Shown: positions 43,646 to 52,037, counted from the first letter of the stretch. The stretch is 64,000 bases of DNA from Astrobacterium formosum (GCA_030848545.1 JAVDCA010000020.1:83262-147261), one strand, 5' to 3'. Notes: a model not told the origin generated them from the sequence alone. A program made the numbers and translations.

Positions 43646-43682
43646 TGGGGGGCTTTGTGCCGAAGCACGGTTTCGTCGGGGC

Positions 43683-44213
43683 TCAACCGATGCGCTTGAG
43701 CCCCTCGACATACTGCTTCCACCGCCGGACATAGACGTCGGCGCCGCGGGCGATCATCTGGCTCGCCTTGTCGTCGAGCTGGCGGATCACCCGCGCCGGA
43801 GCGCCGACGATCAGCGAATTGTCGGGAAATTCCTTGCCTTCGGTGACGACAGCGCCGGCCCCCACCAGGCAATTGCTGCCGATTTTGGCGCCGTTGAGCA
43901 GGATCGCCCCCATGCCGATCAGGCTGTTGTCGCCGATCCGGCAACCGTGCAGCATGACTTGGTGGCCGATGACGCAATTCCTGCCGATCACGATCGGGTA
44001 GCCCGGATCGGTGTGGGCCATGGACTGGTCCTGGATCTGGGAGCGCTCGCCGAGTTCGATCCACTCGTTGTCGCCGCGCAGGACCGCGCCCCACCACACG
44101 CTGGCGTCGCGCCCGAGGCGCACCCGCCCGATCACGACGGCGGTGTCCGCCACCCAATATTGACCCTCGCCCGGGAATTCCGGCTGCACGCCGTCGATTT
44201 CGTAGACCGCCAT
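43683..44213 (-). CDS. Gamma-carbonic anhydrase-like hexapeptide-repeat protein
   Basis: 176 residues with a left-handed beta-helix of hexapeptide repeats (VIGRVRLGRDASVWWGAVLRGD, IVIGRNCVIGHQVMLHGCRIGDNSLIGMGA). The three zinc histidines of the YrdA/PaaY/gamma-CA group are His67, His84 and His89. The ATG at 44213 is preceded by GGGGGAGACGG. Activity may be carbonic anhydrase or an acyltransferase-like hydrolase; the family is broad. Confidence 0.9.
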   Translation of the reverse strand: MAVYEIDGVQPEFPGEGQYWVADTAVVIGRVRLGRDASVWWGAVLRGDNEWIELGERSQIQDQSMAHTDPGYPIVIGRNCVIGHQVMLHGCRIGDNSLIGMGAILLNGAKIGSNCLVGAGAVVTEGKEFPDNSLIVGAPARVIRQLDDKASQMIARGADVYVRRWKQYVEGLKRIG

Positions 44214-44367
44214 TCCGTCTCCCCCACAACGCCACGGTGTCCGCGACGACCGCCGCGAGGCGGATAAAATAGTTCGGCGTACGCCGCCAAGTCCATGCAC
44301 GCGGTGAGGTTTTATCTGGGGTTCGGATGCTCGCTCGACACCGGCCGAACCTGCGGTCGGCTGACGG

Positions 44368-44709
44368 TCAGGAGAGCAACTGGCTCACCTGCTCCAGCAT
44401 CATCACCACCACGGTGCCGGAAAAAATGCTCCAGACGCCGGCGATGACGGTGGCGATCATCACGAATTCGAAGCGACGGCCCTCGATGCGGCGGCCCCGC
44501 AAGGTGTTGCGCATGATGATGAAAGGTGCCGCGAACACCAGCATGGGCACGGCCGCGAAGGTGCTGGCGTGAGCCCCCTGCTCGAGCAGACGGAAGCTCA
44601 CCGGCCGCTGGGTAACGAGCTGGTAGCCAGTGGAAATCGCGCCCGCCACGGCAAACCCGATCGCCAGGGCGAGGAACTGCTGCACGGACTGGGGCGATAT
44701 TTCGATCAT
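44368..44709 (-). CDS. Small hypothetical membrane protein
   Basis: 113 residues with three predicted membrane segments (FLALAIGFAVAGAIS, FAAVPMLVFAAPFIIM, VMIATVIAGVWSIFSGTVVVMML). Basic loops follow each segment (RNTLRGRRIEGRRFE). I do not recognise the family with certainty; proteins of this size and topology are common in Hyphomicrobiales. It lies between gamma-carbonic anhydrase and a divergent hypothetical gene, with no operon partner. Confidence 0.65.
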   Translation of the reverse strand: MIEISPQSVQQFLALAIGFAVAGAISTGYQLVTQRPVSFRLLEQGAHASTFAAVPMLVFAAPFIIMRNTLRGRRIEGRRFEFVMIATVIAGVWSIFSGTVVVMMLEQVSQLLS

Positions 44710-44869
44710 GGGGCGATGCGCCTATCGGGATGCCCCATAAGATGTGCCGGATCACCCCCGCCGGCGCCACCAAATCCTTAAGAAAGGGTAAACGCCGCCC
44801 AGGCGCGCCATGGCCCAGCTTCCCCACAGACAGGCCCCCCATGGCATAGTGCCCCTCCCGAATCACCGC

Positions 44870-45565
44870 ATGGCCTTCGAATTGTTCCGACGCCAGACCG
44901 CCCCCCGTGCCGACCGCCGCAGCGTCAGGCTCATCCTGCCGGTCCTCGCTCTGTCGCTGTCGGCGGCGCTGATGCTTGGGCTCGTCGCCTATGTGCTGTG
45001 GCCGAGCTGGCCGGCAACGACCGTCGCCGGCGCCCCTTCGCTGCCGATCGTCATTGCGGACGAGGTCTTCAATGTGCCCCCCGAGGCCATCCGCACCGCC
45101 GTCCAGCGCCATGCCGGCCGCCAGGAGCGTATCGACCTGGCCTTCCTGTGGCCGTCGCTCGCACCGCCGGATCCGGCGGCCAAAACAGCAGGCGACCGCC
45201 TGTTCGTGACCATCGCGGCCGCGACGGCGCTTCCGCCCGGCGAGCGCGTCGCGGTCATCTACCCGCGCTACACCAGTGGCGAGGCAAGGCAGCGTCCGGA
45301 CGGGCTCTCTGAATTCAGTTTCCGGGACGGTACGCCCTACCAGGGCGAGGATCTCGTCGTCGATACGGCGGCGCCGCAGCGTTTCGCAGCCCGCTGCTCG
45401 CGTCGCACCGGGCCGCGAACGCCCGGCATTTGCCTGCACGACCGCCGCATCGGGGGCGCCGACATGTCGGTGCGCTTCCCACGCGATTGGCTGGAGGAAT
45501 GGCGCGCCGTCGCCGACGGCATCGACCAGCTGAGTGAGCGGCTGGTCGGCCCGCGCAGTCGCTGA
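44870..45565 (+). CDS. Hypothetical single-pass membrane protein
   Basis: 231 residues from ATG 44870. One membrane anchor (VRLILPVLALSLSAALMLGLVAYVLW) is followed by an exported domain of about 180 residues with motifs LPIVIADEVFNVPPEAIRTAVQRH, RIDLAFLWPSL and GERVAVIYPRY. No catalytic signature is visible. The frame extends to 44810, but the short form begins with MAFELFRR, a usual cytoplasmic start. It is convergent with the DUF3126 gene, with 9 bases between stops. Confidence 0.65.
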   Translation: MAFELFRRQTAPRADRRSVRLILPVLALSLSAALMLGLVAYVLWPSWPATTVAGAPSLPIVIADEVFNVPPEAIRTAVQRHAGRQERIDLAFLWPSLAPPDPAAKTAGDRLFVTIAAATALPPGERVAVIYPRYTSGEARQRPDGLSEFSFRDGTPYQGEDLVVDTAAPQRFAARCSRRTGPRTPGICLHDRRIGGADMSVRFPRDWLEEWRAVADGIDQLSERLVGPRSR

Positions 45566-45574
45566 CCGGCGCGG

Positions 45575-45985
45575 TCAGCCGGCGAGATCCACGTCAAGAA
45601 TCGGTAGTTCGAGGATATAGCTGCGGCTCTTCTTGGCTTCTTCGATGAACAGGACACCGAGGAATTCATCGCCCAGATAGGCCTCGAACGAATCCGTCTT
45701 CTTGGGGCGCGATACGACGCGGATCTTGTCGTTGTCGAAACGCCGGCGCAGGTAGGCCGACAGCGCCGGAATGGGCTGGATGCTCGGATCGCTGCCGAGC
45801 TGGATGACGACGCGCAGATTGTAGGAGCGCTCGCCCTCGTCCTCGTCCGCTGTCAGCTCGCCGAGCTCGTCCTCGCCGACCAGCAACGATGCCACCTCTC
45901 CGCCCCTCGGCACCACGCGGATCTTGGGATTGCCGAACAGCTTCTTGAGATAGGTATCGAGCTCTCTGATTTCCTTGACGTCCAC
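45575..45985 (-). CDS. Internally duplicated DUF3126 family protein
   Basis: 136 residues containing two copies of a 60-70 residue unit. Unit 1 is ELDTYLKKLFGNPKIRVVPRG...GERSYNLRVVI and unit 2 is ALSAYLRRRFDNDKIRVVSRPKKTDS...LELPILDVDL. Usual DUF3126 proteins have one unit of about 70 residues. The function is unknown. The GTG at 45985 has AGAGGAGTCTTCG upstream; an ATG at 46060 without such a site was rejected. It lies directly downstream of cysE, an arrangement seen widely in alphaproteobacteria. Confidence 0.85.
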   Translation of the reverse strand: MDVKEIRELDTYLKKLFGNPKIRVVPRGGEVASLLVGEDELGELTADEDEGERSYNLRVVIQLGSDPSIQPIPALSAYLRRRFDNDKIRVVSRPKKTDSFEAYLGDEFLGVLFIEEAKKSRSYILELPILDVDLAG

Positions 45986-46127
45986 CGAAGACTCCTCTGG
46001 CCATCCGATCCGTAAGCGCCATCCCACCGCTTGCGAAACGGCGGGCGGGCGCTGGATCATTGCCCTGGTGAATTGCTCAATGCGTTCAACGTCGATGATT
46101 CGCCAGGGAAAATTCTTCGACGCAACC

Positions 46128-46955
46128 TCAGCCGAGACCCGGCCCGTCGAGCATCTGGTCCATGGCGCGTGACGGCTCTGAACATCCCGCCTCCCCGACC
46201 ACCTTGGCGGGAACGCCAGCGACCGTCGTGTTGGGCGGCACCGGCTTGAGTACCACCGAGCCGGCGGCGATGCGGGCGCAATGCCCGATATCGATATTGC
46301 CCAAAATCTTCGCGCCGGCGCCGATCATGACGCCGCGGTGGATCTTGGGGTGGCGATCGCCGGTCTCGTTGCCGGTGCCTCCGAGCGTGACCCCGTGCAG
46401 GATGGAGACGTCGTCGTCGATCGACGCGGTTTCGCCGACCACGAGGCCGGTCGCATGGTCGAGGAAGATTCCGCGGCCGATGCGTGCCGCCGGGTGGATG
46501 TCGGTCTGGAAGGCGGCCGAGGCACGGCTTTGCATATAATAGGCGAAATCGCGCCGGCCCTGGCGCCACAGCCAGTTGGCCAGGCGGTACGTCTGGATGG
46601 CATGGAAGCCCTTATAGTAGAGCAACGGCTCGATGAAGCGATTGGTGGCGGGATCGCGGTCGAACACCGCGACGATGTCGGCTCGGAACGCATCCCCGAG
46701 GGCGGGCTCGTCCTCGAGCGCGCCGCGATAGGCCTGGCGGATCAGTTCCCCGGACACGTCCGCACGGTCGAGGCGTTCGGCGACGCGATGCACCACCGCC
46801 TTTTCCAGCGAATCGTGGTGCAGGATGGAGCCGTAGATGAAACTGCCGAGTTCGGGTTCGGCGCGCACCACGGCCTCGGCTTCCTGTCGAACCCGCGTCC
46901 ATACCGGGTCGACACGCTCAAGGAGGTCGATCCGCTTGATTTGTGTTTGGGCCAT
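46128..46955 (-). CDS. cysE: Serine O-acetyltransferase
   Basis: 275 residues. An N-terminal helical domain (1-140, WTRVRQEAEAVVRAEPEL) is followed by a hexapeptide-repeat domain. IGRGIFLDHATGLVVGETA and ILHGVTLGGTGNETGDRHPKI are the CysE signature and active-site residues (Asp/His pair). The C-terminus ends near GPGLG, longer than the feedback tail of enteric CysE. It makes O-acetylserine from serine and acetyl-CoA for cysteine synthesis. It lies upstream of the DUF3126 gene and downstream of an alpha/beta hydrolase. Confidence 0.95.
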   Translation of the reverse strand: MAQTQIKRIDLLERVDPVWTRVRQEAEAVVRAEPELGSFIYGSILHHDSLEKAVVHRVAERLDRADVSGELIRQAYRGALEDEPALGDAFRADIVAVFDRDPATNRFIEPLLYYKGFHAIQTYRLANWLWRQGRRDFAYYMQSRASAAFQTDIHPAARIGRGIFLDHATGLVVGETASIDDDVSILHGVTLGGTGNETGDRHPKIHRGVMIGAGAKILGNIDIGHCARIAAGSVVLKPVPPNTTVAGVPAKVVGEAGCSEPSRAMDQMLDGPGLG

Positions 46956-47110
46956 GGTCGTCGTCTCCAGGCGATCAGAGGTCCCCTCGGGGGGAATGAT
47001 CCTAGCACAGATGGTGAGGTGCCGAGATGGTTGCCATCGGGATTTCATCCCCGGCGACAACAATTTGATCCACAAGGTAAAACGGCAATGCACCGGTCAG
47101 AAGCGCGGCC

Positions 47111-47863
47111 TCAGGGGCGGCCGCTCAGGAACGCCAGGACCCCGTCCTTGTAGGTCCTGTCGCCCACCGCCTTCATGTGGTCGCGGCCGGCGATGTCGAG
47201 CACCTGGGCGTCGGGGATCAATTCGGCGAGCCCCGCAGCCGAACCCGCCACCGGATCTTCGGTGCCGACGGCGATCAGGACCGGCGGCTCGAGCCGCCCC
47301 GCCTCCGCCGGCGTCAGGGTCTGGCGAGTGCCGCGAATGCAGGCGGCGAGTGCGCGAAGATCGGACTTCGTGTGCTCCGCGAAGGCGCGGAACACGCGCC
47401 CCTGCGCGTCAGTGACGTCGGCGAGCGAGCCCGCCTCCAGGGCCTCGGCGATGGTTTCCGGCAGCCCGACGCCCTCCACGAGCTTGATGCCGAGGCCGCC
47501 GAGGATCAAAGAGCGCACGCGCTGCGGATGTTCGAGCGCCAGGAAGGCGGCGATCCGCGCCCCCATGGAATAGCCCATGACGTCGGCGCGGCCGATGCCC
47601 ACATGATCCATCAGGGCGCGCACGTCATCGGCCATGGAAGCCGAGTGGTAGGCCTCCGGTTCATAGAGCTTGGTGGAGGCCCCGTGGCCGCGGTCGTCGA
47701 GGGCGATGACGCGGCGATGGGCGCGGGTCAGGGTCGTAACCCAGCGTGGATGGACCCAGTTCTCCTCCTTGGTGGAGGCAAAACCGTGTACGAGGACGAT
47801 CGGCTCGCCCTCACCCTGATCGAGATAGGCGATCTCGACCGGGCCGTTCATGAATGTGGGCAT
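47111..47863 (-). CDS. Alpha/beta-fold hydrolase
   Basis: 250 residues. The nucleophile elbow GYSMG holds Ser99; the acid is likely the aspartate in VGTEDPVAGS, and the histidine lies in AGRDHMKAV. The oxyanion region is LVHGFAS. The sequence resembles the widespread esterase/haloperoxidase-type hydrolases beside cysE in Hyphomicrobiales. The substrate is unknown. The start at 47863 was chosen to begin at MPTFMNGPVEIAY; no clear ribosome site precedes it. Confidence 0.88.
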   Translation of the reverse strand: MPTFMNGPVEIAYLDQGEGEPIVLVHGFASTKEENWVHPRWVTTLTRAHRRVIALDDRGHGASTKLYEPEAYHSASMADDVRALMDHVGIGRADVMGYSMGARIAAFLALEHPQRVRSLILGGLGIKLVEGVGLPETIAEALEAGSLADVTDAQGRVFRAFAEHTKSDLRALAACIRGTRQTLTPAEAGRLEPPVLIAVGTEDPVAGSAAGLAELIPDAQVLDIAGRDHMKAVGDRTYKDGVLAFLSGRP

Positions 47864-47989
47864 GGGAAATGACACCGGTTCACACCGACGCCGTGTAGCC
47901 CCTCCGGCGGGCGATGCCAAGCCGGGCCGGCGCAGAGAGGATTCGGGCGTTCGGTCTCGTCACTCCGGGGCCAAGCGAAGCGACCGGCG

Positions 47990-48520
47990 TCAGATCTCGC
48001 ATGCGACGAACAACGCCTCGTCGGCGGCGCCGAGCAGGCGGCCGATGAGGTCGTGCTTGGCGCGCTGGTATTCCTCGCGCTCGGCGGGCGTGCCGCCGCC
48101 ATCCTGGTGCCGCTTGACGAGTTCGACGAAGGCCGGCGTGAAGAAGCCATCGGCGAGCCGGTAGCCATGGCGGCGGCCGGCGATCGCAATCTCGAAGTAG
48201 AACCGGCCGACCAGCGCCGGCGGCGCCTCCGCCGGCCCGGCACCGACATCGATGGTCAGTCGGCCGCGGGTGCGCGCCCGCGTGATCATCTCGACACAAT
48301 CGAGAATGCCGTCGCCCGGAAAGGCCACCAGCACCCGGATGTCGTCGCGGTGCGGCGGCTTGTCGGGAGAGAGATCGCGGAAGGCGCGGTCGAACAGCCT
48401 GAGGCACAGGGCCGACGCGACGATCTGCGCCGGCCCGGCATAGCGCACCAGATCGTCGCGGCCGATGGCGACGAGGCCGTCCTGGTCGCGAACGGTGAGG
48501 AATTGTACGGGAACACTCAA
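47990..48520 (-). CDS. FmdE-like protein of unknown function, paralogue 1
   Basis: 176 residues. The N-terminal half (DLVRYAGPAQIVASALCLRLFDRA, VLVAFPGDGILDCVEMITRARTRGRL) follows the layout of FmdE-type domains (G-x6-G-x-R-L, then EMITxxxxRG), without the cysteine cluster of classical FmdE. The protein at 51179-51706 is clearly a paralogue, sharing YAG/YHG, DLSPDxPP and EMITRAxxRG positions. It lies at the 3' side of a NitT/TauT-type ABC transporter on the same strand, separated from it by a repeat. The function is unknown. Confidence 0.6.
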   Translation of the reverse strand: MSVPVQFLTVRDQDGLVAIGRDDLVRYAGPAQIVASALCLRLFDRAFRDLSPDKPPHRDDIRVLVAFPGDGILDCVEMITRARTRGRLTIDVGAGPAEAPPALVGRFYFEIAIAGRRHGYRLADGFFTPAFVELVKRHQDGGGTPAEREEYQRAKHDLIGRLLGAADEALFVACEI

Positions 48521-48555
48521 TGCATCACCTCATGGTCACGGCTGAAAAGCGGTAT

Positions 48556-48631
48556 CGTCATTGCGAAGCGACGAAGCAATCCAGCTCTTTCTTCGCGAAC
48601 CCTGGATTGCTTCGCTGCGCTCGCAATGACG
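48556..48631. repeat. Palindromic intergenic repeat, GTCATTGCGAG family (copy 5)
   Basis: Opens CGTCATTGCGAAGCGACGAAG, contains GCAATCCAG and CTGGATTGCTTCG, and closes GCTCGCAATGACG. It lies between two minus-strand genes, splitting the ABC transporter from the second FmdE-like gene. Confidence 0.88.
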
Positions 48632-48647
48632 AATGAATCCATTAGCT

Positions 48648-49604
48648 TCAATCGAGCTTGAAGGCGCCGGGAGCGATCAGGTCGCGGCCGATGTCGATCC
48701 TGGTCTTGAGCATGCCGGCCTCGACCATGAACTCCTGGTCGGCGGCCAGATTGGCGACGTCGCGGTCGGTGAAGCGCAGGGAAAAATCGTAATAGGTCAT
48801 CATCGTGCGGGCGTCGGCGAGGTCGATCTTTTGCTCTGCAGCGGCGAGCGCCAGGGCCTCGTCCGGGTTGCTCTTCATGAAGGCGAGCGCCTTGCGATGG
48901 GCGGAAAGATAGGCGGCGACGACGTCGGGGCGCTTGTCGATCAGATCGCCGCGCACGGCGATCACCGTCGTCGGCTCGATCAGTCCGGCGCCGGTCGCGA
49001 GTGCGCGGCCGCCGGCCTTCTCGACCGCGAGGGCATTGTTGCCGGCGAGCGTCGCCGCGTCGACCTTGCCGGCGATGAGAGCTGCTCGCGCCGCCGGCAG
49101 GTCCATGTTGATGTGTTCGATGTCGGCGAGCCGCATGCCGTTCTTCGCCAGCGCGGCGGCGAGCAACTGGTGCAGCGTCGTGCCCTTGGGGCCGGCGACC
49201 GTCTTGCCCTTGAGCGCCTTGACGTCGGCGGGGCCGTCGGCACGGGTCAGGATCATGAACGCCTTGGGGGAACGGCTGTAGGCCGCAATGACCTTGACGT
49301 CGATGCCGTTGGCGCGGCCGAGGATCGCCGACGAGCCGCCGAGCACACTGGCGATGTGGATCTCGCCGGCCGCCAGGGCCTGCATCTGGTGGGCGCCGGA
49401 GGTGATCTCCGGCGATTCGATCTTGATGCCGAGGGGCTTGAACGCCTCGTCGAGATATCCCTTGGCGCGCATGACGATGGACGGCACGTTGAACGGTGCC
49501 GCCACATAGGTGACGCGCAGGGTCGAAAGGGTCTGTGCGGGGGCGGACGTCGCCGCCACCGCGACGGCGAGGCCGAGCAGGGCCGATCGCAGCAGGGTCT
49601 TCAT
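48648..49604 (-). CDS. ABC transporter substrate-binding protein (NitT/TauT, SsuA-like)
   Basis: 318 residues. A signal peptide (LLRSALLGLAVAVAATSAPAQ) is followed by a type II periplasmic-binding fold (LRVTYVAAPFNVPSIVMRAKGYLDEAF, EITSGAHQMQALAAGEIHIASVLGGSSAI). This fits the NitT/TauT/SsuA group that takes up sulfonates, nitrate, taurine or thiamine precursors. The start overlaps the ATPase gene stop (ATGA). It is the last gene of the transporter unit. The ligand cannot be read from sequence. Confidence 0.88.
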   Translation of the reverse strand: MKTLLRSALLGLAVAVAATSAPAQTLSTLRVTYVAAPFNVPSIVMRAKGYLDEAFKPLGIKIESPEITSGAHQMQALAAGEIHIASVLGGSSAILGRANGIDVKVIAAYSRSPKAFMILTRADGPADVKALKGKTVAGPKGTTLHQLLAAALAKNGMRLADIEHINMDLPAARAALIAGKVDAATLAGNNALAVEKAGGRALATGAGLIEPTTVIAVRGDLIDKRPDVVAAYLSAHRKALAFMKSNPDEALALAAAEQKIDLADARTMMTYYDFSLRFTDRDVANLAADQEFMVEAGMLKTRIDIGRDLIAPGAFKLD

Positions 49605-50392
49605 GAGGCAGTTCCTCTTTTCAAGGTCGAAGGCTGGACGGAGGTCGGTTCGGCTTTCTCTTCGAGGCCGGCAAGGATCGCCCGGCGCAGGGCGACGATG
49701 CCGGCGTCGGTGGCGTCGCGCGGCCTCGGAATGGAGTTGGGATAACGGGCCACGATGGCACCGCTCTCCATGCGATAGACCGTGTCGGCGAGCAGCGCCG
49801 CCTCCTCGACGTCGTGGGTGACGAACACGATGGTGGGAGAGAGGCGCTGCCACAGCGCCACCAATTCGGCCTGGAGCCGCCGGCGCGTCATGGCGTCGAG
49901 GGCGGCGAAGGGTTCGTCGAGCAGCAGCAGATCGGGGTTCGACACCAGTGCCCGCGCTAGGCCGACACGGCTCGCCATGCCGCCCGACAGTTGGTCGGGC
50001 CGCGCGGAAGCAAACGTCGTCAGCCCCATGATCGACAGGATGTCGGCGACGCGGGTGGCGATCTCCACCTTCGGCAGCCGGCCTTCGAGGTTGAAGCCGA
50101 CATTGCGAGCGACGCTGAGCCACGGCATCAGTCGCGGCTCCTGGAAGACATAGCCGACCCGCGTACGCTCCGCCGCGGCTTGCGACGGTTCGGCGCCGTC
50201 GCGCAAAATGACGCCACTCGTGGGCTGTTCGAGGCCGGCGAGCAGACGCAGAAGCGTGGTCTTGCCGCAACCCGACGGGCCGACAAACACAGAGATGCTC
50301 GCTCTGGGCAGGTCGAGATCGACGTCGCGCAGCGCGACGACGTTGCGTCCGTCGATGCGAAACGTCTTGCCGAGACCGCGGCAGCTAGGCAT
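49601..50392 (-). CDS. ABC transporter ATP-binding protein (NitT/TauT type)
   Basis: 263 residues. Walker A is GPSGCGKTT (38-46), the signature is LSGGMASRVGLARAL, Walker B is LLLLDEPFAALD, and the switch histidine is in VFVTHDVEEA. The ATG at 50392 overlaps the permease stop by 8 bp, and the stop overlaps the binding-protein start by 4 bp, giving a tightly coupled unit. An in-frame ATG at 50407 is an alternative. It powers the transporter formed with the neighbouring permease. Confidence 0.93.
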   Translation of the reverse strand: MPSCRGLGKTFRIDGRNVVALRDVDLDLPRASISVFVGPSGCGKTTLLRLLAGLEQPTSGVILRDGAEPSQAAAERTRVGYVFQEPRLMPWLSVARNVGFNLEGRLPKVEIATRVADILSIMGLTTFASARPDQLSGGMASRVGLARALVSNPDLLLLDEPFAALDAMTRRRLQAELVALWQRLSPTIVFVTHDVEEAALLADTVYRMESGAIVARYPNSIPRPRDATDAGIVALRRAILAGLEEKAEPTSVQPSTLKRGTAS

Positions 50393-51170
50393 CGCCGTCG
50401 CCCCCATCGACCTTGACCCACGGCCATGTGGCGGCGATGGCACGCCGGAACGCCCAGTCGCTGGCGAGCCCCAGCGTGCCGATCACCAGCACACCGACGA
50501 TGACGATGTCGGTGCGGGCGAGGTTCTGGGCGTCCTCGATCATGTAGCCGAGCCCCGCCGACGAGGCGACGAGCTCGGCGCCCACCAGAGCGCGCCAGCC
50601 CTGGCCGAGCGCGATGCGCAGGCCGACTACGGTCGATGGCAAAGCCGACGGCATGACGATGCGGCACAGGATCGCGCCCTTCGATAGTCCTGCCACCTGC
50701 CCGACTTCGATCAGCCTTCGGTCGCACTGGGCGATGCCGCCGAGGGTGCCGAGGAAGACCGGGAAGAAGCAGGCGAGCGTGATGATGCCGACCTTCTGGG
50801 CTTCGCCGATGCCGAGCCAGAGGATGAGCAGCGGCATCATGGCAAGCGGCGGCACTTGACGCAGGAATTCGAGCGGCGGCTCGAGGACGGCTCGCAGGCC
50901 GCGCAGGCGGGCGAACAGCATCGCGATCGGCAATGCCAGCGCCACCGACAACAGGAAGCCGATCAGAAGACGCAGCGCGCTCACGCGTACATGCCTGGCG
51001 AGTTCGCCGCCCTCCACGAGCTCCAGGCCGGCACCAAGAACCGCGGTGGGCGACGGCAGCAGGGCCCGGGAGACGCCGGTCAGCGCGATCCCGAGGCTCC
51101 AGGCAGCAATGAACGCAACCGCCACTATGAGCGGGACGGCGGCACGATGCCAGGCGACACGCGTCGGCAT
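50385..51170 (-). CDS. ABC transporter permease (NitT/TauT type)
   Basis: 261 residues with about six membrane segments. The EAA-like loop is EVGQVAGLSKGAILCRIVMPSALP, matching BPD_transp_1 domain proteins of the SsuC/TauC type. RQVPPLAMMPLLILWLGIGEAQK is the family signature. The start at 51170 is 8 bases after the stop of the upstream FmdE-like gene, so that gene and the transporter are likely one transcript. Confidence 0.92.
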   Translation of the reverse strand: MPTRVAWHRAAVPLIVAVAFIAAWSLGIALTGVSRALLPSPTAVLGAGLELVEGGELARHVRVSALRLLIGFLLSVALALPIAMLFARLRGLRAVLEPPLEFLRQVPPLAMMPLLILWLGIGEAQKVGIITLACFFPVFLGTLGGIAQCDRRLIEVGQVAGLSKGAILCRIVMPSALPSTVVGLRIALGQGWRALVGAELVASSAGLGYMIEDAQNLARTDIVIVGVLVIGTLGLASDWAFRRAIAATWPWVKVDGGDGDA

Positions 51171-51178
51171 GGCGGTTC

Positions 51179-51706
51179 TCAGGCCGGCAGCAGGACGTCG
51201 TCCGGCTTGAGGCCCATGATGGTCGCCGCCAGCTCTTCCTTGAGCGCCGTCCAGCGCGCCGCGTCCGTGCCGTTCAAATTCGCGGATTGCGACTTGCGCC
51301 CGAGTGAGACGAATTCGGCGCTCATGGCTCCATCAGGCGCCACATAGGCGCGGCGGTGGCCGGCGATCTCCACCTCGAACCACAGGCGGCCTTTCGGCGC
51401 CGGCGGCGCGCTCGCCGGCCCGGCATCGAGATCGACCACATAGGCTCCGCGACTCACCGCGCGGGTGATCATCTCGACGGCGTCGCGGACTCCGGGGCCC
51501 GGAAAGGCGGTGCGAACCGCAATGCCGGCGCGATCCGGAGGCGCGTCCGGTGAGAGATCCGCGATCGCCCGCTGGACGAGGCGGAATCCGAGGGCAACAC
51601 CGCCAATGCTGGTGAGGCCGTGATAGCGGATGCAGTCTTCGTAGCCGATCGTCAGCACCGTTCCGGCATCGACGACCATCACCTGGTTCAGTAGCGCGTC
51701 GGACAT
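51179..51706 (-). CDS. FmdE-like protein of unknown function, paralogue 2
   Basis: 175 residues. DCIRYHGLTSIGGVALGFRLVQRA resembles the HGHLCPGxALGxRM motif of the FmdE domain, with the cysteine and second histidine missing. VRTAFPGPGVRDAVEMITRAVSRGAY follows. It is related to the protein at 47990-48520. It is the first gene of a minus-strand unit with an ABC permease (8-base gap), ATPase and binding protein, which suggests a role in metabolism or sensing of the transported compound. In methanogens FmdE accompanies formylmethanofuran dehydrogenase; no such enzyme is here. Confidence 0.6.
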   Translation of the reverse strand: MSDALLNQVMVVDAGTVLTIGYEDCIRYHGLTSIGGVALGFRLVQRAIADLSPDAPPDRAGIAVRTAFPGPGVRDAVEMITRAVSRGAYVVDLDAGPASAPPAPKGRLWFEVEIAGHRRAYVAPDGAMSAEFVSLGRKSQSANLNGTDAARWTALKEELAATIMGLKPDDVLLPA

Positions 51707-52037
51707 ACTCGTTCCTTCCGGCCGGACACGACCCTGCCGTAGCGCCGAGCGTCTTTCGACGCGCGCCTAGCAGGTTTGCTGTGGCCTTTTCGTTCGGGAA
51801 CTTCGACTAGGCTTTCACGTGTCACGACGCAACAGTATTAGTTTGGAAATACTCGAAGCCACGGATTAGAAATACTCGAAACAACAAGCGACCACGTAGT
51901 ATTCACGCATTCCGTGCGTGTAATAGACCTCACAACGGCACCAACGCCGGTAAGCGCCTTGCTGCTGTAATGTCCGCCGTCTATGGCAGGAAGCGTCATG
52001 GCCAGACCGATCCGTGCGACGCTTCAGGGAGGACGAC
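51707..52037. other. Intergenic region between divergent transporter units
   Basis: 331 bases between the FmdE-like/ABC unit and chrA. The centre (51830-51960) is AT-rich and carries a direct repeat of GAAATACTCGAA at 51846-51857 and 51869-51880. A short inverted repeat ACGCA/TGCGT lies near 51905-51920. It probably contains the promoters for both directions. No coding region is supported. Confidence 0.55.
51846..51880. repeat. 12-bp direct repeat, probable regulatory site
   Basis: GAAATACTCGAA occurs exactly twice with start-to-start spacing of 23 bp, close to two helical turns. The copies lie about 140-175 bases upstream of the FmdE-like gene start and 158-192 upstream of the chrA start. 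The layout fits a tandem regulator-binding site. Confidence 0.5.

Noticed and set aside
51707..52037. TPP riboswitch ahead of the NitT/TauT-type operon, which would make it a thiamine-precursor transporter
   Set aside because: No CTGAGA or ACCTGATC-like THI-box elements are present in the leader.
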